A stretch of 7,892 bases of DNA from Saprospiraceae bacterium (GCA_013361075.1 JABWAJ010000247.1:1-7892), one strand, 5' to 3'. Positions 1-6,377 are shown, counted from the first letter of the stretch. Made by a program: numbers and translations. Notes: generated by a model not told the origin, from the letters alone.

Positions 1-113
1 TTTTGCCAGGCAAGGCATTTTGGTTCTAACCGAGGCGGGGGTTCCCGACCTTAGCCAAAGCTAAGGGAGGCGGTTCCCCAACGAAGGGTAGGAGCAAAAT
101 GCCTCCTGGAAAA
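1..113. repeat. Long imperfect palindrome (hairpin-forming intergenic repeat), possibly cut by the window edge
   Basis: The two halves are near reverse complements over about 110 bases. The outer left arm CCAGGCAAGGCATTTTG (6-22) pairs with CAAAATGCCTCCTGG (95-109), apart from a two-base bulge. TTTT at 1-4 pairs with AAAA at 110-113. The tip is a perfect hairpin, CCTTAGC (49-55), loop CAAA, GCTAAGG (60-66). Between arms and tip the pairing is patchy (for example GGGG near 37-41 with CCCC at 76-79). Such structures can be small non-autonomous mobile elements, REP-like repeats or structured RNAs; which one applies here cannot be told. No open reading frame of interest lies inside. The left end may continue outside the window. 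Confidence 0.6.
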
Positions 114-257
114 GTTGACAGTTATTATTTCAGCGACCCTATAAAGACATTCCCTATGTCGCTTTAACTCTCCAAAATTATAAGAATTTTCCGCTTTTGC
201 AAAATGAACTTGATCGTTTCTGGTTATTTGTCGTTGAGGAGGAAGGAATCGGTGAGT

Positions 258-348
258 GTTGATCGTTGTTTGTTGATCGTTGTTTGTTGGGCGTTGTTTG
301 TTGGGCGTTGTTTGTTGGGCGTTGATCGTTGTTCGTTGTTCGTTGAGC
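258..348 (+). repeat. Tandem heptamer array, 13 units of GTTGNNN
   Basis: Thirteen consecutive 7-base units fill 91 bases without a phase break. The variable last three bases run ATC, TTT, ATC, TTT, GGC, TTT, GGC, TTT, GGC, ATC, TTC, TTC, AGC, so part of the array is a 14-base higher-order repeat. Similar short tandemly repeated heptamers are known from intergenic DNA of cyanobacteria and some Bacteroidota. Reading frames across it give only low-complexity Asn/Thr/Gln or Val/Cys-rich peptides and are not genes. The array ends 118 bases before the AAA+ start codon, so copy-number change would alter that gene's upstream region. I saw no convincing promoter in 114-257 or 381-465; the closest is AAATTTTG at 406-413, without a matching -33 element. 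Confidence 0.9.
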
Positions 349-380
349 GGAGTCGAAACGAACGAAGCTCAACAAACAAC
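335..380. repeat. Inverted repeat closing the heptamer array
   Basis: The last two heptamers, GTTGTTCGTTGAGC (335-348), pair with GCTCAACAAACAAC (367-380) at 13 of 14 positions. The 18-base loop reads GGAGTCGAAACGAACGAA. In RNA this would be a stable stem-loop. There is no following T-run, so it is not an obvious terminator. It resembles the terminal hairpin of dispersed intergenic repeats that carry a GCGGAGTCGAAACGA-type core, but that relation is recalled from general familiarity, not checked. Confidence 0.6.
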
Positions 381-465
381 TGGTCCCGCTAAACAAACAC
401 CCCTGAAATTTTGCCGGGTCAGCCGAGATGCCTAACTTCCCGCTCTTCAAACCAAGCCCAGCCGA

Positions 466-3400
466 ATGGCCCTGATAACTTTAGAAATACCAACCATAGT
501 AAGGCATCTTCGCATAGACGGAGTATCGCATTATTTGTTACGGCCACTTTTTGTTGCCTATCCCATTGTGGTTTCCCGCCGCTATGAAGATGCAGTGGTT
601 CAATACCAAAAGGATGTAAAGAATGCCTTTAAAGGCTTCACGCTGACTTCCCGCACCGCACAACAATTGCTTTGGTACCAGTTTCGCCCCGAATTGAACT
701 ACCAACATTTCCTGTTCGATTTGAACCTGGGCGGGTATTTTGTAAAAGGTTTGTTTGGGGTAGCCGATTTTAGCATGCAAGGCCATAGGTTTATCGTTTT
801 GCCTTTTGTTGAAAATTATATGTTCATGGGCAACCCTGATGAACATGGAGAAGTGGCTGTAGAGAGTCAAACTAAGGCTGCTTTGCGGGAATTGCTGCGC
901 AGCATCCGCAACCGCGACGATAAAGAATTTGACCCCGAACAATATTTTTCCGCAAAAAAAGAATTCATTACAGACATTCGGGTGGACGTCCACATCAAAC
1001 CCGGACCTTTTCAAATTGAACAAACGGGGGATTTTCAATTTTTTCACCGGTTCAGAAGCAATACCGATTTCGAAGGAGACGTGGAAATAGAAAAAATTGG
1101 CTCCGATCTGAACAATCGTTATCCCGGCGCCCTCGACCGGGCTTTTTATCAGGACGATTTGGTAGAAAATCTTCGAAAAGTCATTTTCAATGGTGACCAC
1201 GCCCCCTTAGCCATAATCGGGCCGGAAGGTGTTGGTAAACATGCTGTTATTCACGAAACGGTTTGGCGCTACATGGACGAACGCCGCAACGAAAACGGAC
1301 AGCGCACGGAACGCATCTGGCACCTTGATCCGCTTCGGGTCATCTCCGGGATGAGCATCGTAGGCATGTGGGAAAAGCGTTTTGAAGCCATTCTCAAATT
1401 CGTTCAAAAGCCTGAAGAGAATGCTCAAAGACCTGATAAGATACTGATTGATAATATTATCGCTTTACTGCACATCGGGAAATCAGCTTCAGGCAGTCTC
1501 ACCCTGAGCGATGTACTCCGCACCTATATGGAAAAGCGCCAACTACAGCTCATTGTGCTGGCCACGCCTGGCGAGTGGCAAATCGTACAGGAAAAAGACC
1601 GCAGGTTCAGTGACCTTTTTCAGGTCATTCGGATGTCGGAGCCTTCGGTGGAGCTGGCTGCTAAAATCATCCTCCAGCAGCGGAAAAAATTAGAACAAGA
1701 TAATGGCGCAGTGATCAGCATTCAGGCCATAGACCAGTTGCTGACCTTGCACCGCAACTATCTCAAAAGCAAACCGTTGCCCGGCAGCGTAGTTAATTTG
1801 ATGCGCCAGTTGGCTGTCAAGTACCGCAACCGGCGAATAGATGCCACCCAGGTACGCGAGGAATTCAGGATTTTCAGCGGCATGGAAGAGCATATTTTTG
1901 ATGTGACTAAAACCCTTGGTCCGGACGAAATCGAAAATGACCTTGCGCAGGTGCTGGTAGGCCAGCCTCAGGCCGTTGGCGTATTAATGGACGTCATTCA
2001 ATTGATCAAATCACGCCTCGCAGACCGCAGCAAGCCTATCGTTTCTTTGCTGTTTACGGGCCCTACCGGTGTGGGCAAAACCCAGGCTGCCAAAGTATTG
2101 TGCCAATACCTCAGTGGCAGTGAAAGCCGGTTGATGCGGCTCGACATGAATGAATACATCGACAGTGGTGCAGTGGGAAGGCTGATCGGAAACTACTACC
2201 AACCGGAAGGACACCTGACGGGCAAAGTCCGGTTTCAGCCATTTGGCGTGTTGCTGCTTGATGAAATTGAAAAAGCCCATTCGTCTGTCTTCGACTTATT
2301 GTTGCAGGTACTGGACGATGGCAGGCTCACAGACAGCCTTGGCCGAACGGTAGATTTTTCCAACACTGTGATCATCATGACGTCCAACCTGGGCGCATCG
2401 GAGGTGGGAGCCCAACCAGGGTTTTTCGGCAGCAACCGGGATAACCGGGCAATTTTTAACAAAGCAGTTGAAAATTTCTTTCGCCCGGAATTCGTCAACC
2501 GGTTGGATCAGATCGTCATTTTTAACCCGCTCGAACTCGACCATATCCTCAATATTGCCCGTCTTCAGATCAAAGAACTGTTGCAACGCGACGGGTTTGT
2601 GCGCCGTACAACCATCCTCAGTGTATCTAAAGAAGCACTGGAGTGGGTCGCTCAGCGAGGCTACGACGCCAGCATGGGCGGGCGGGCCCTGAAACGCCAG
2701 ATCGAGCGGGACCTTACCACGCTTTCTGCGGAACAACTGGTTTCTACCTACAGCGATCAGCCCATCATTCTGACCATCAGCCTCGAAGGTGGCCAGCTCA
2801 GGCCGGAAATCACGCCTCTCGATTATGCAGAGCCAATCGAAGGGGAATGGCTGCCGAAATTGCCGGATCAGAGACACAGTCGCCGATTCTACCAGTTGCT
2901 GATTCAGGAACTGGATCGGATGAAAATGCGTGCCGATGCCAAAAACGACAATAAAAATGCCCTGATCGACCGCGAAGAGGGAAAAAGGCAATGGCGTTTT
3001 TTCGACCTCGTTTCCAATATTCAGGAGTGTAAAGAAATGTTGCAGCACGCCATGCTGCGCACAGGCCAGGTTTCGTCGGCACACTTACCGGTGATTCCCC
3101 TCCGCCTCAAGCACGGTTATCCCGTACTGAAAAAAGACTGGTCGCGGGCCGCCAGGGAAAGCCTGCGCGACCGGTTGTTTCAGGAAGAAGCGTTGGCCGA
3201 AATTAACCAGGCCTACCTCTATGGTGCCCCGGAGTTCGATAGCGAACAGTCGGAATTGCTCAACCATTGCATCGACGTCATGCTGTTGAAACTGGCGGTA
3301 ATCGGATTTCAGGAAGACCGTCTGGATCAGGGTTATCTTTATGCATCATCCTGTTTAGACGGCCTGGGTTCCTCGGAGGTGCATTATTTGCTGGACGGGT

Positions 3401-3762
3401 ACGAATCCTTGTTTAAACTCCTCAATATTTCGCATCAGGCAGATCGGGAGAATAAACGCATCTGGGTGGAAGGATACGGGGTGAACTGGTTGCTGGAAGG
3501 TGAGCAGGGCGTACACCTGTTTTATCTTTCTCATCAAAATCCCTTGCCGGTGAAAGTATGGTTTGATCCTACTAAGGCGGACACCGTATCATCGGCCCCG
3601 CCTTTTAGCCGCATCATCCGGATTTATAATGGAAGCAGCACACTGACTGATCTGCGCACCAATTTCAGCAATGCGATAAACATCAGCGCGCCCGAATTAA
3701 AATTGTTGTTGTATGCGGGATTGAGTGAAAAAATCAAGGACCGGATTGCCGTTCCCCGGTAA
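466..3762 (+). CDS. Double AAA+ Clp/Hsp100-type ATPase with degenerate first ATPase domain and PCRF-like C-terminal extension
   Basis: This 1098-residue protein has two ClpA/ClpB-type AAA+ domains. Domain 1 (about 205-465) has Walker A GPEGVGKH (252-259), Walker B ILIDN (326-330, with Asn where Glu is catalytic), and no arginine pair before the conserved EPS (392-394). It is therefore probably ATPase-dead. Domain 2 (about 485-775) is intact: GPTGVGKT (532-539), LLLDE (596-600), sensor 1 TSN (639-641), arginine finger in FVNR (676-679), sensor 2 GGRAL (738-742). The ClpB middle domain and the N-terminal Clp repeats are absent. Residues 1-205 match nothing I recognise. The D2 pore loop is about five residues shorter than in ClpB and reads NYYQPEG instead of GYVG. 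Residues about 945-1030 resemble the PCRF domain of release factors (EGEQGVHLF at 1011-1019). Hsp100 proteins remodel proteins as hexamers; the substrate here is unknown, and it is not the housekeeping ClpB. No signal peptide is evident, so it should be cytoplasmic. The start is the first in-frame ATG used; no Shine-Dalgarno sequence precedes it. Confidence 0.93.
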   Translation: MALITLEIPTIVRHLRIDGVSHYLLRPLFVAYPIVVSRRYEDAVVQYQKDVKNAFKGFTLTSRTAQQLLWYQFRPELNYQHFLFDLNLGGYFVKGLFGVADFSMQGHRFIVLPFVENYMFMGNPDEHGEVAVESQTKAALRELLRSIRNRDDKEFDPEQYFSAKKEFITDIRVDVHIKPGPFQIEQTGDFQFFHRFRSNTDFEGDVEIEKIGSDLNNRYPGALDRAFYQDDLVENLRKVIFNGDHAPLAIIGPEGVGKHAVIHETVWRYMDERRNENGQRTERIWHLDPLRVISGMSIVGMWEKRFEAILKFVQKPEENAQRPDKILIDNIIALLHIGKSASGSLTLSDVLRTYMEKRQLQLIVLATPGEWQIVQEKDRRFSDLFQVIRMSEPSVELAAKIILQQRKKLEQDNGAVISIQAIDQLLTLHRNYLKSKPLPGSVVNLMRQLAVKYRNRRIDATQVREEFRIFSGMEEHIFDVTKTLGPDEIENDLAQVLVGQPQAVGVLMDVIQLIKSRLADRSKPIVSLLFTGPTGVGKTQAAKVLCQYLSGSESRLMRLDMNEYIDSGAVGRLIGNYYQPEGHLTGKVRFQPFGVLLLDEIEKAHSSVFDLLLQVLDDGRLTDSLGRTVDFSNTVIIMTSNLGASEVGAQPGFFGSNRDNRAIFNKAVENFFRPEFVNRLDQIVIFNPLELDHILNIARLQIKELLQRDGFVRRTTILSVSKEALEWVAQRGYDASMGGRALKRQIERDLTTLSAEQLVSTYSDQPIILTISLEGGQLRPEITPLDYAEPIEGEWLPKLPDQRHSRRFYQLLIQELDRMKMRADAKNDNKNALIDREEGKRQWRFFDLVSNIQECKEMLQHAMLRTGQVSSAHLPVIPLRLKHGYPVLKKDWSRAARESLRDRLFQEEALAEINQAYLYGAPEFDSEQSELLNHCIDVMLLKLAVIGFQEDRLDQGYLYASSCLDGLGSSEVHYLLDGYESLFKLLNISHQADRENKRIWVEGYGVNWLLEGEQGVHLFYLSHQNPLPVKVWFDPTKADTVSSAPPFSRIIRIYNGSSTLTDLRTNFSNAINISAPELKLLLYAGLSEKIKDRIAVPR

Positions 3763-3830
3763 GGGCGTCCTTGTAGTCTCGCTCAATACAGGACGCGGAC
3801 TCTCGTGCCGGCGAAAGGCAAAATAGCGTA

Positions 3831-3874
3831 GGGCTGAAAATTTTCGTTGGGGCTGAAAATTTTCAGCCCCAACG
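3831..3874. terminator. Perfect 30-base palindrome with alternative stem; likely bidirectional terminator
   Basis: Bases 3845-3874 form a perfect palindrome with 15-base arms, CGTTGGGGCTGAAAA and its reverse complement, centred on AAAATTTT. The segment GGGCTGAAAATTTTC also occurs just before it (3831-3845) and repeats at 3850-3864. A second stem, 3831-3845 with 3855-3869 and a 9-base loop, is therefore possible. It lies between converging genes, 68 bases after the AAA+ stop and 53 bases after the end of the collar cluster, which is where a shared terminator is expected. A strong U-run is missing, so the terminator function is inferred from symmetry and position. A smaller hairpin (GTTCT, CGTA, AGAAC; 3902-3915) sits nearer the collar cluster. 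Confidence 0.7.
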
Positions 3875-3927
3875 TATTCCTGAGTAAACTCGTCTCGTTC
3901 TGTTCTCGTAAGAACGTCATTTACAAA

Positions 3928-4443
3928 TTAACCGCGCGGTGGGAAAATGCCCTGCAACGCAATGCACATGTTGAGCGTTAAGTAGGGTTGCATGTTGTTG
4001 TGCGGTTGGCTGCTGCCGGCTGGTGTTACTGCAGCTAAATTCATCTGCACCAAAGGATTTCCCCCTGGGTTGGCTTTGTAAAGATTCGCACGGGCTGGAA
4101 ACGCGCCTCCCGGACTAGACTGATTACCCGTGTCATTCACGCCGTTTAATGCATGTGAATGCGCAGGGATTTCGCTTTGCAATAAGGTAATGCTTTCCTC
4201 TCCGGCGGATTCGCCAATAACCCGATCAGTTAGTCCCGGGCCTTGTCCCCAGAACATGGGCGAACGTCCCTGCAGGTCGGGTAGGGCAAAAGTAGACCTG
4301 CCATCGCCACCGTAAGTAGTGCCCAACAAAGAAAACAAAGCTGTATTTTGAGATATAGCCATCAACTTGCCATTGCAAAAGGCCCAGCCTTTCGGAGCAA
4401 AGTTGAAGCCGAATATTCTGATTTCTGCTACAAATGGATCCAT
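3928..4443 (-). CDS. Phage tail-collar domain / microcystin-dependent (MdpB-like) protein, copy 1
   Basis: A 171-residue protein of the tail-collar family (COG4675, MdpB-like). The N-terminal collar domain shows FAPKGWAFCNG (15-25), the family hallmark of a Trp-x-x-Cys-Asn/Asp-Gly turn, then LFSLLGTTYGGDG (36-48) and FALPDLQGR (52-60). An HSH motif at 95-97 matches the position of the metal-binding HxH in T4-type short tail fibres. The C-terminal region ends with QPHNNMQPYL (146-155) and a hydrophobic strand. There is no signal peptide. It is last in the cluster, 15 bases after the preceding collar gene. Its closest relative in the window is the partial copy at the right edge (shared GVND, QSSPGGA, RANLYK and NP-GN stretches). 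Family members in bacteria outside phages have no established biochemical role. Confidence 0.92.
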   Translation of the reverse strand: MDPFVAEIRIFGFNFAPKGWAFCNGKLMAISQNTALFSLLGTTYGGDGRSTFALPDLQGRSPMFWGQGPGLTDRVIGESAGEESITLLQSEIPAHSHALNGVNDTGNQSSPGGAFPARANLYKANPGGNPLVQMNLAAVTPAGSSQPHNNMQPYLTLNMCIALQGIFPPRG

Positions 4444-4458
4444 AGCGCTAATTAAAGT

Positions 4459-4968
4459 TTAGGATGGTGAAGGATAAATGCCAAACAGCGAAATGATAAA
4501 GCTGACGCACAGAAAAGGTGCCATGTTGTCGTGTGGCTGCGAATTGCCAGTCTGAGTGATAGCTGTCGGATTCAGCGGTGCCAGCCCTACAGATGAATCA
4601 TTCGTATACCCGTCTACCGAAGTATTCCTGCCCAGGTATGAGCCACTTGGGCTGGTTCCGCTGCTGGTTGTGTTGTTGCATCCAAAAGCATGTGTGTGCT
4701 GGGGAATCTGATTGGTGGTGAGGGTAACCATTTCTGTTCCCATCGTTTCACCTAATACAGTCCCGGCACCAAAGTGCAGGGGAATTCGGCCCCGCATATC
4801 GGGCACTGCAAAAGTAGATTCCCCATCGCCGCCATAAGTGGTGCCGATCAAATTAAACAGGGTTTCGTATTCAGCAATTGGCAGGAGCGACCCATCGCAA
4901 AACTGCCAGCCTAAGGGGGCGAAATTGCCTCCAAACATTCGGACTTCGCCTACATAAGGTTGTGCCAT
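4459..4968 (-). CDS. Phage tail-collar domain / MdpB-like protein, copy 2
   Basis: A 169-residue collar-family protein and the most divergent of the set. The collar core is visible as FAPLGWQFCDG (16-26), IGTTYGGDGESTFAVPDMRG (41-60) and an HTH tripeptide (91-93) in the expected HxH position. QPHDNMAPFL (145-154) replaces the QPHNNMQPYL of the neighbours. The middle variable region (about 96-135) is rich in Ser, Thr, Asn and Gly, as expected for loops of a trimeric fibre-tip-like fold. It lies exactly 15 bases after the upstream collar gene and 15 bases before the next, which points to co-transcription and probably origin by tandem duplication. There is no signal peptide or membrane segment. 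Confidence 0.92.
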   Translation of the reverse strand: MAQPYVGEVRMFGGNFAPLGWQFCDGSLLPIAEYETLFNLIGTTYGGDGESTFAVPDMRGRIPLHFGAGTVLGETMGTEMVTLTTNQIPQHTHAFGCNNTTSSGTSPSGSYLGRNTSVDGYTNDSSVGLAPLNPTAITQTGNSQPHDNMAPFLCVSFIISLFGIYPSPS

Positions 4969-4983
4969 GACAATAAGTGGATT

Positions 4984-5484
4984 TTAGGTTTGACTTGGGA
5001 ATATTCCCTGTAGCGCAATGCAGAAATTCAAAACCAGCGAGGGTTGCATGTTGTTGTGGGCTTGACTGCCACCCACCGGAGACAAGACCTGAGGGTGCAT
5101 GGTACCGTCCATTGTGCCTGAGTAGAACTCAGCGGGTGCGGTAGCGGCTAATAATGTGCCCGTAGGAGCAATCGTGTCCTGTACTGTACTCGTGGCAGTA
5201 GCGAAGTGAATGTGTTGCGGCAGTTGTGGGACAGTCAGTGTGACAGACGGTGAGCCCCCGCGCTGGCCCAGCGAAAAACCGTTCCCAAAGTGAATAGGCG
5301 TTTGCCCCTGAAGGTTGGGTAGGGCAAAATTGACTTGCCCGTTGCCTCCATAGGTCGTACCTAGTAAGGAAAAAAGTGCCTGATTCTGATTGATCGGCAG
5401 CAGTTGTCCGTTGCACAGCGCCCAATATTTTGGGGCGAAGTTAAAACTGAAAATTCGGACTTCCGCAATAAATGGTTCAGCCAT
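4984..5484 (-). CDS. Phage tail-collar domain / MdpB-like protein, copy 3
   Basis: A 166-residue collar-family protein, first of the tandem trio in transcription order. The conserved core includes FAPKYWALCNG (16-26), LGTTYGGNG (41-49), FALPNLQG (53-60), HIH (91-93) and QAHNNMQPSL (141-150). The segment between HIH and QAHNNM is the most variable part of the family and here is Ala/Thr-rich. The 89-base gap to the upstream exported-protein gene is AT-rich, with a weak inverted repeat near 5511-5536. I found no consensus promoter there, so the trio may be read from the promoter at 6357-6389. A stop-to-start gap of 15 bases links it to the next collar gene. Confidence 0.92.
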   Translation of the reverse strand: MAEPFIAEVRIFSFNFAPKYWALCNGQLLPINQNQALFSLLGTTYGGNGQVNFALPNLQGQTPIHFGNGFSLGQRGGSPSVTLTVPQLPQHIHFATATSTVQDTIAPTGTLLAATAPAEFYSGTMDGTMHPQVLSPVGGSQAHNNMQPSLVLNFCIALQGIFPSQT

Positions 5485-5573
5485 AATGCTTCCAGAGTTT
5501 AGGTGAAAAAATAAATTTTAATACAATTAAATTTTTGCGCCTGCAGCATGAATCAATCGGAGCCGGTTTGCGG

Positions 5574-6206
5574 CTAAAGCGATTGCAAATACTGAGAGGT
5601 ATATTTTGACGACCATAAGGCAAAGCCCGATTCGTAAACAGCGGCTTCAACCTGAACGGTTTTGTCTTTTCCTAAAACGGCATGGACGCTAACTTCGCCT
5701 TGCTCAGTCGCAAACCGTCCAGGCATTTTTTTAGGCTTGTAGAGTGTGGGGAGTAATAAGTTCGCTAAATGTTTTGGGGAGTTACTGGTTTTGAGTGAAG
5801 CAGCGGCTTTTACCAAAGCTTCCAACTGGAAACCGGACAATGAAGCCACCAGGCGCCAGGATTCCATGGACGCCTCTTCTTGTAGTACTAATGCTGAAAT
5901 ATCCAAAGAACCTCTTTCCTGGTGGGGTAGGTGAAGCAGGTGTATTACTTTTTGGCCCTTTTGACAAAAATAGTATTTCCCGTCAAAAGGAACATATCCC
6001 GTTTTTTGCCAAAGCGCGCTTTCTTTTTCACAAACTTCTGCTAACGCAGTATCGGTTGCTGTAGGTTGAGCGCCAATGGACAGAAAAAAAGACTCCAGTG
6101 AAGCCGAAAAGCGGGGTTGACTGAAATCGAAAAATGGAAATCCTGAAAAACAGCTAAAACCAAGCGCACCCATAGACGCACGGCAGAGAAATATTCTCCT
6201 GTTCAT
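5574..6206 (-). CDS. Exported protein of unknown function with Tat-like signal
   Basis: I do not recognise this 210-residue protein. Its N-terminus has a twin arginine (RRIFL, 3-7) followed by a hydrophobic stretch (about 12-27). This resembles a twin-arginine translocation signal, although the residue before the arginines is Asn rather than Ser or Thr. A signal-peptidase site could lie after SAS (34-36). The rest looks soluble and mixed alpha/beta. There are cysteines at 59 and 81, aromatic clusters such as KYYF (77-80), and a central segment (about 105-150) of probable helices. No catalytic motif stands out. A good Bacteroidota-type promoter lies about 150 bases upstream, and the collar trio follows 89 bases downstream. 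Being the only member of the cluster with an export signal, it could be a periplasmic or surface partner of the collar proteins; that is inference. Confidence 0.8.
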   Translation of the reverse strand: MNRRIFLCRASMGALGFSCFSGFPFFDFSQPRFSASLESFFLSIGAQPTATDTALAEVCEKESALWQKTGYVPFDGKYYFCQKGQKVIHLLHLPHQERGSLDISALVLQEEASMESWRLVASLSGFQLEALVKAAASLKTSNSPKHLANLLLPTLYKPKKMPGRFATEQGEVSVHAVLGKDKTVQVEAAVYESGFALWSSKYTSQYLQSL

Positions 6207-6260
6207 AAATACGGCATTTGCAAGTTCAGGATATCATCGTGCACACAATTCCGTCATTTT

Positions 6261-6279
6261 GTAAATGAATGGCATTTAC
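6261..6279. repeat. Perfect inverted repeat in the leader of the exported-protein gene
   Basis: GTAAATG (6261-6267) and CATTTAC (6273-6279) are perfect reverse complements separated by AATGG. The element lies between the predicted promoter and the start codon of the exported-protein gene, 54 bases before the ATG. It could be a regulator-binding site or a small leader hairpin; nothing further in the sequence decides this. Confidence 0.4.
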
Positions 6280-6355
6280 AACGAACGGAGGGAGCAGCAG
6301 CAATGGCATCAAAAAATACTGAATGTAAAATGCAAGGGTACTTGGTATAACGCTG

Positions 6356-6377
6356 GCAAATATAAAATAATATTTGC
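6356..6377. promoter_or_regulatory. Palindrome overlapping the -7 element; possible operator
   Basis: GCAAATAT (6356-6363) and ATATTTGC (6370-6377) are perfect reverse complements with a six-base AAAATA spacer. The left half contains the minus-strand -7 element, so a dimeric DNA-binding protein bound here would occlude the promoter. The sequence is AT-rich, so chance symmetry is possible. No regulator gene is visible in the window. Confidence 0.4.

Noticed and set aside
406..413. AAATTTTG as a -7 promoter element for the AAA+ gene
   Set aside because: It misses the first consensus base and has no TTTG-like -33 partner at suitable spacing.
178..450. Open frames through the heptamer region on both strands (178-450 minus, 204-392 plus)
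   Set aside because: They are translations of the 7-base tandem repeat and its inverted copy (Asn/Thr/Gln-rich or Val/Cys-rich low complexity), with no family resemblance.
2296..3084. 262-residue minus-strand open frame inside the AAA+ gene
   Set aside because: It is antisense to conserved AAA+ domain 2 and the extension, whose motifs fix the true frame. The antisense peptide shows no domain and is a codon-usage shadow, like the 220-residue one at 538-1200.
466..3762. Calling the large gene clpB (disaggregase) or clpV (type VI secretion)
   Set aside because: The N domain, middle domain, GYVG loop and active first ATPase site are missing, it has an unrelated C-terminal extension, and no type VI genes are nearby.
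3928..5484. Prophage remnant
   Set aside because: Only collar-domain proteins are present. No integrase, terminase, capsid, tube, sheath, lysis or attachment site is visible, and MdpB-like collar genes are common in bacterial chromosomes outside phages.
3928..5484. Diversity-generating retroelement targets in the variable loops of the collar proteins
   Set aside because: No reverse transcriptase, template repeat or adenine-specific variation between near-identical repeats was seen.
5561..5575. AGCCG/CGGCT hairpin at the end of the exported-protein gene as a terminator
   Set aside because: The stem is only five pairs, with no following T-run on the minus strand, and it overlaps the stop codon.
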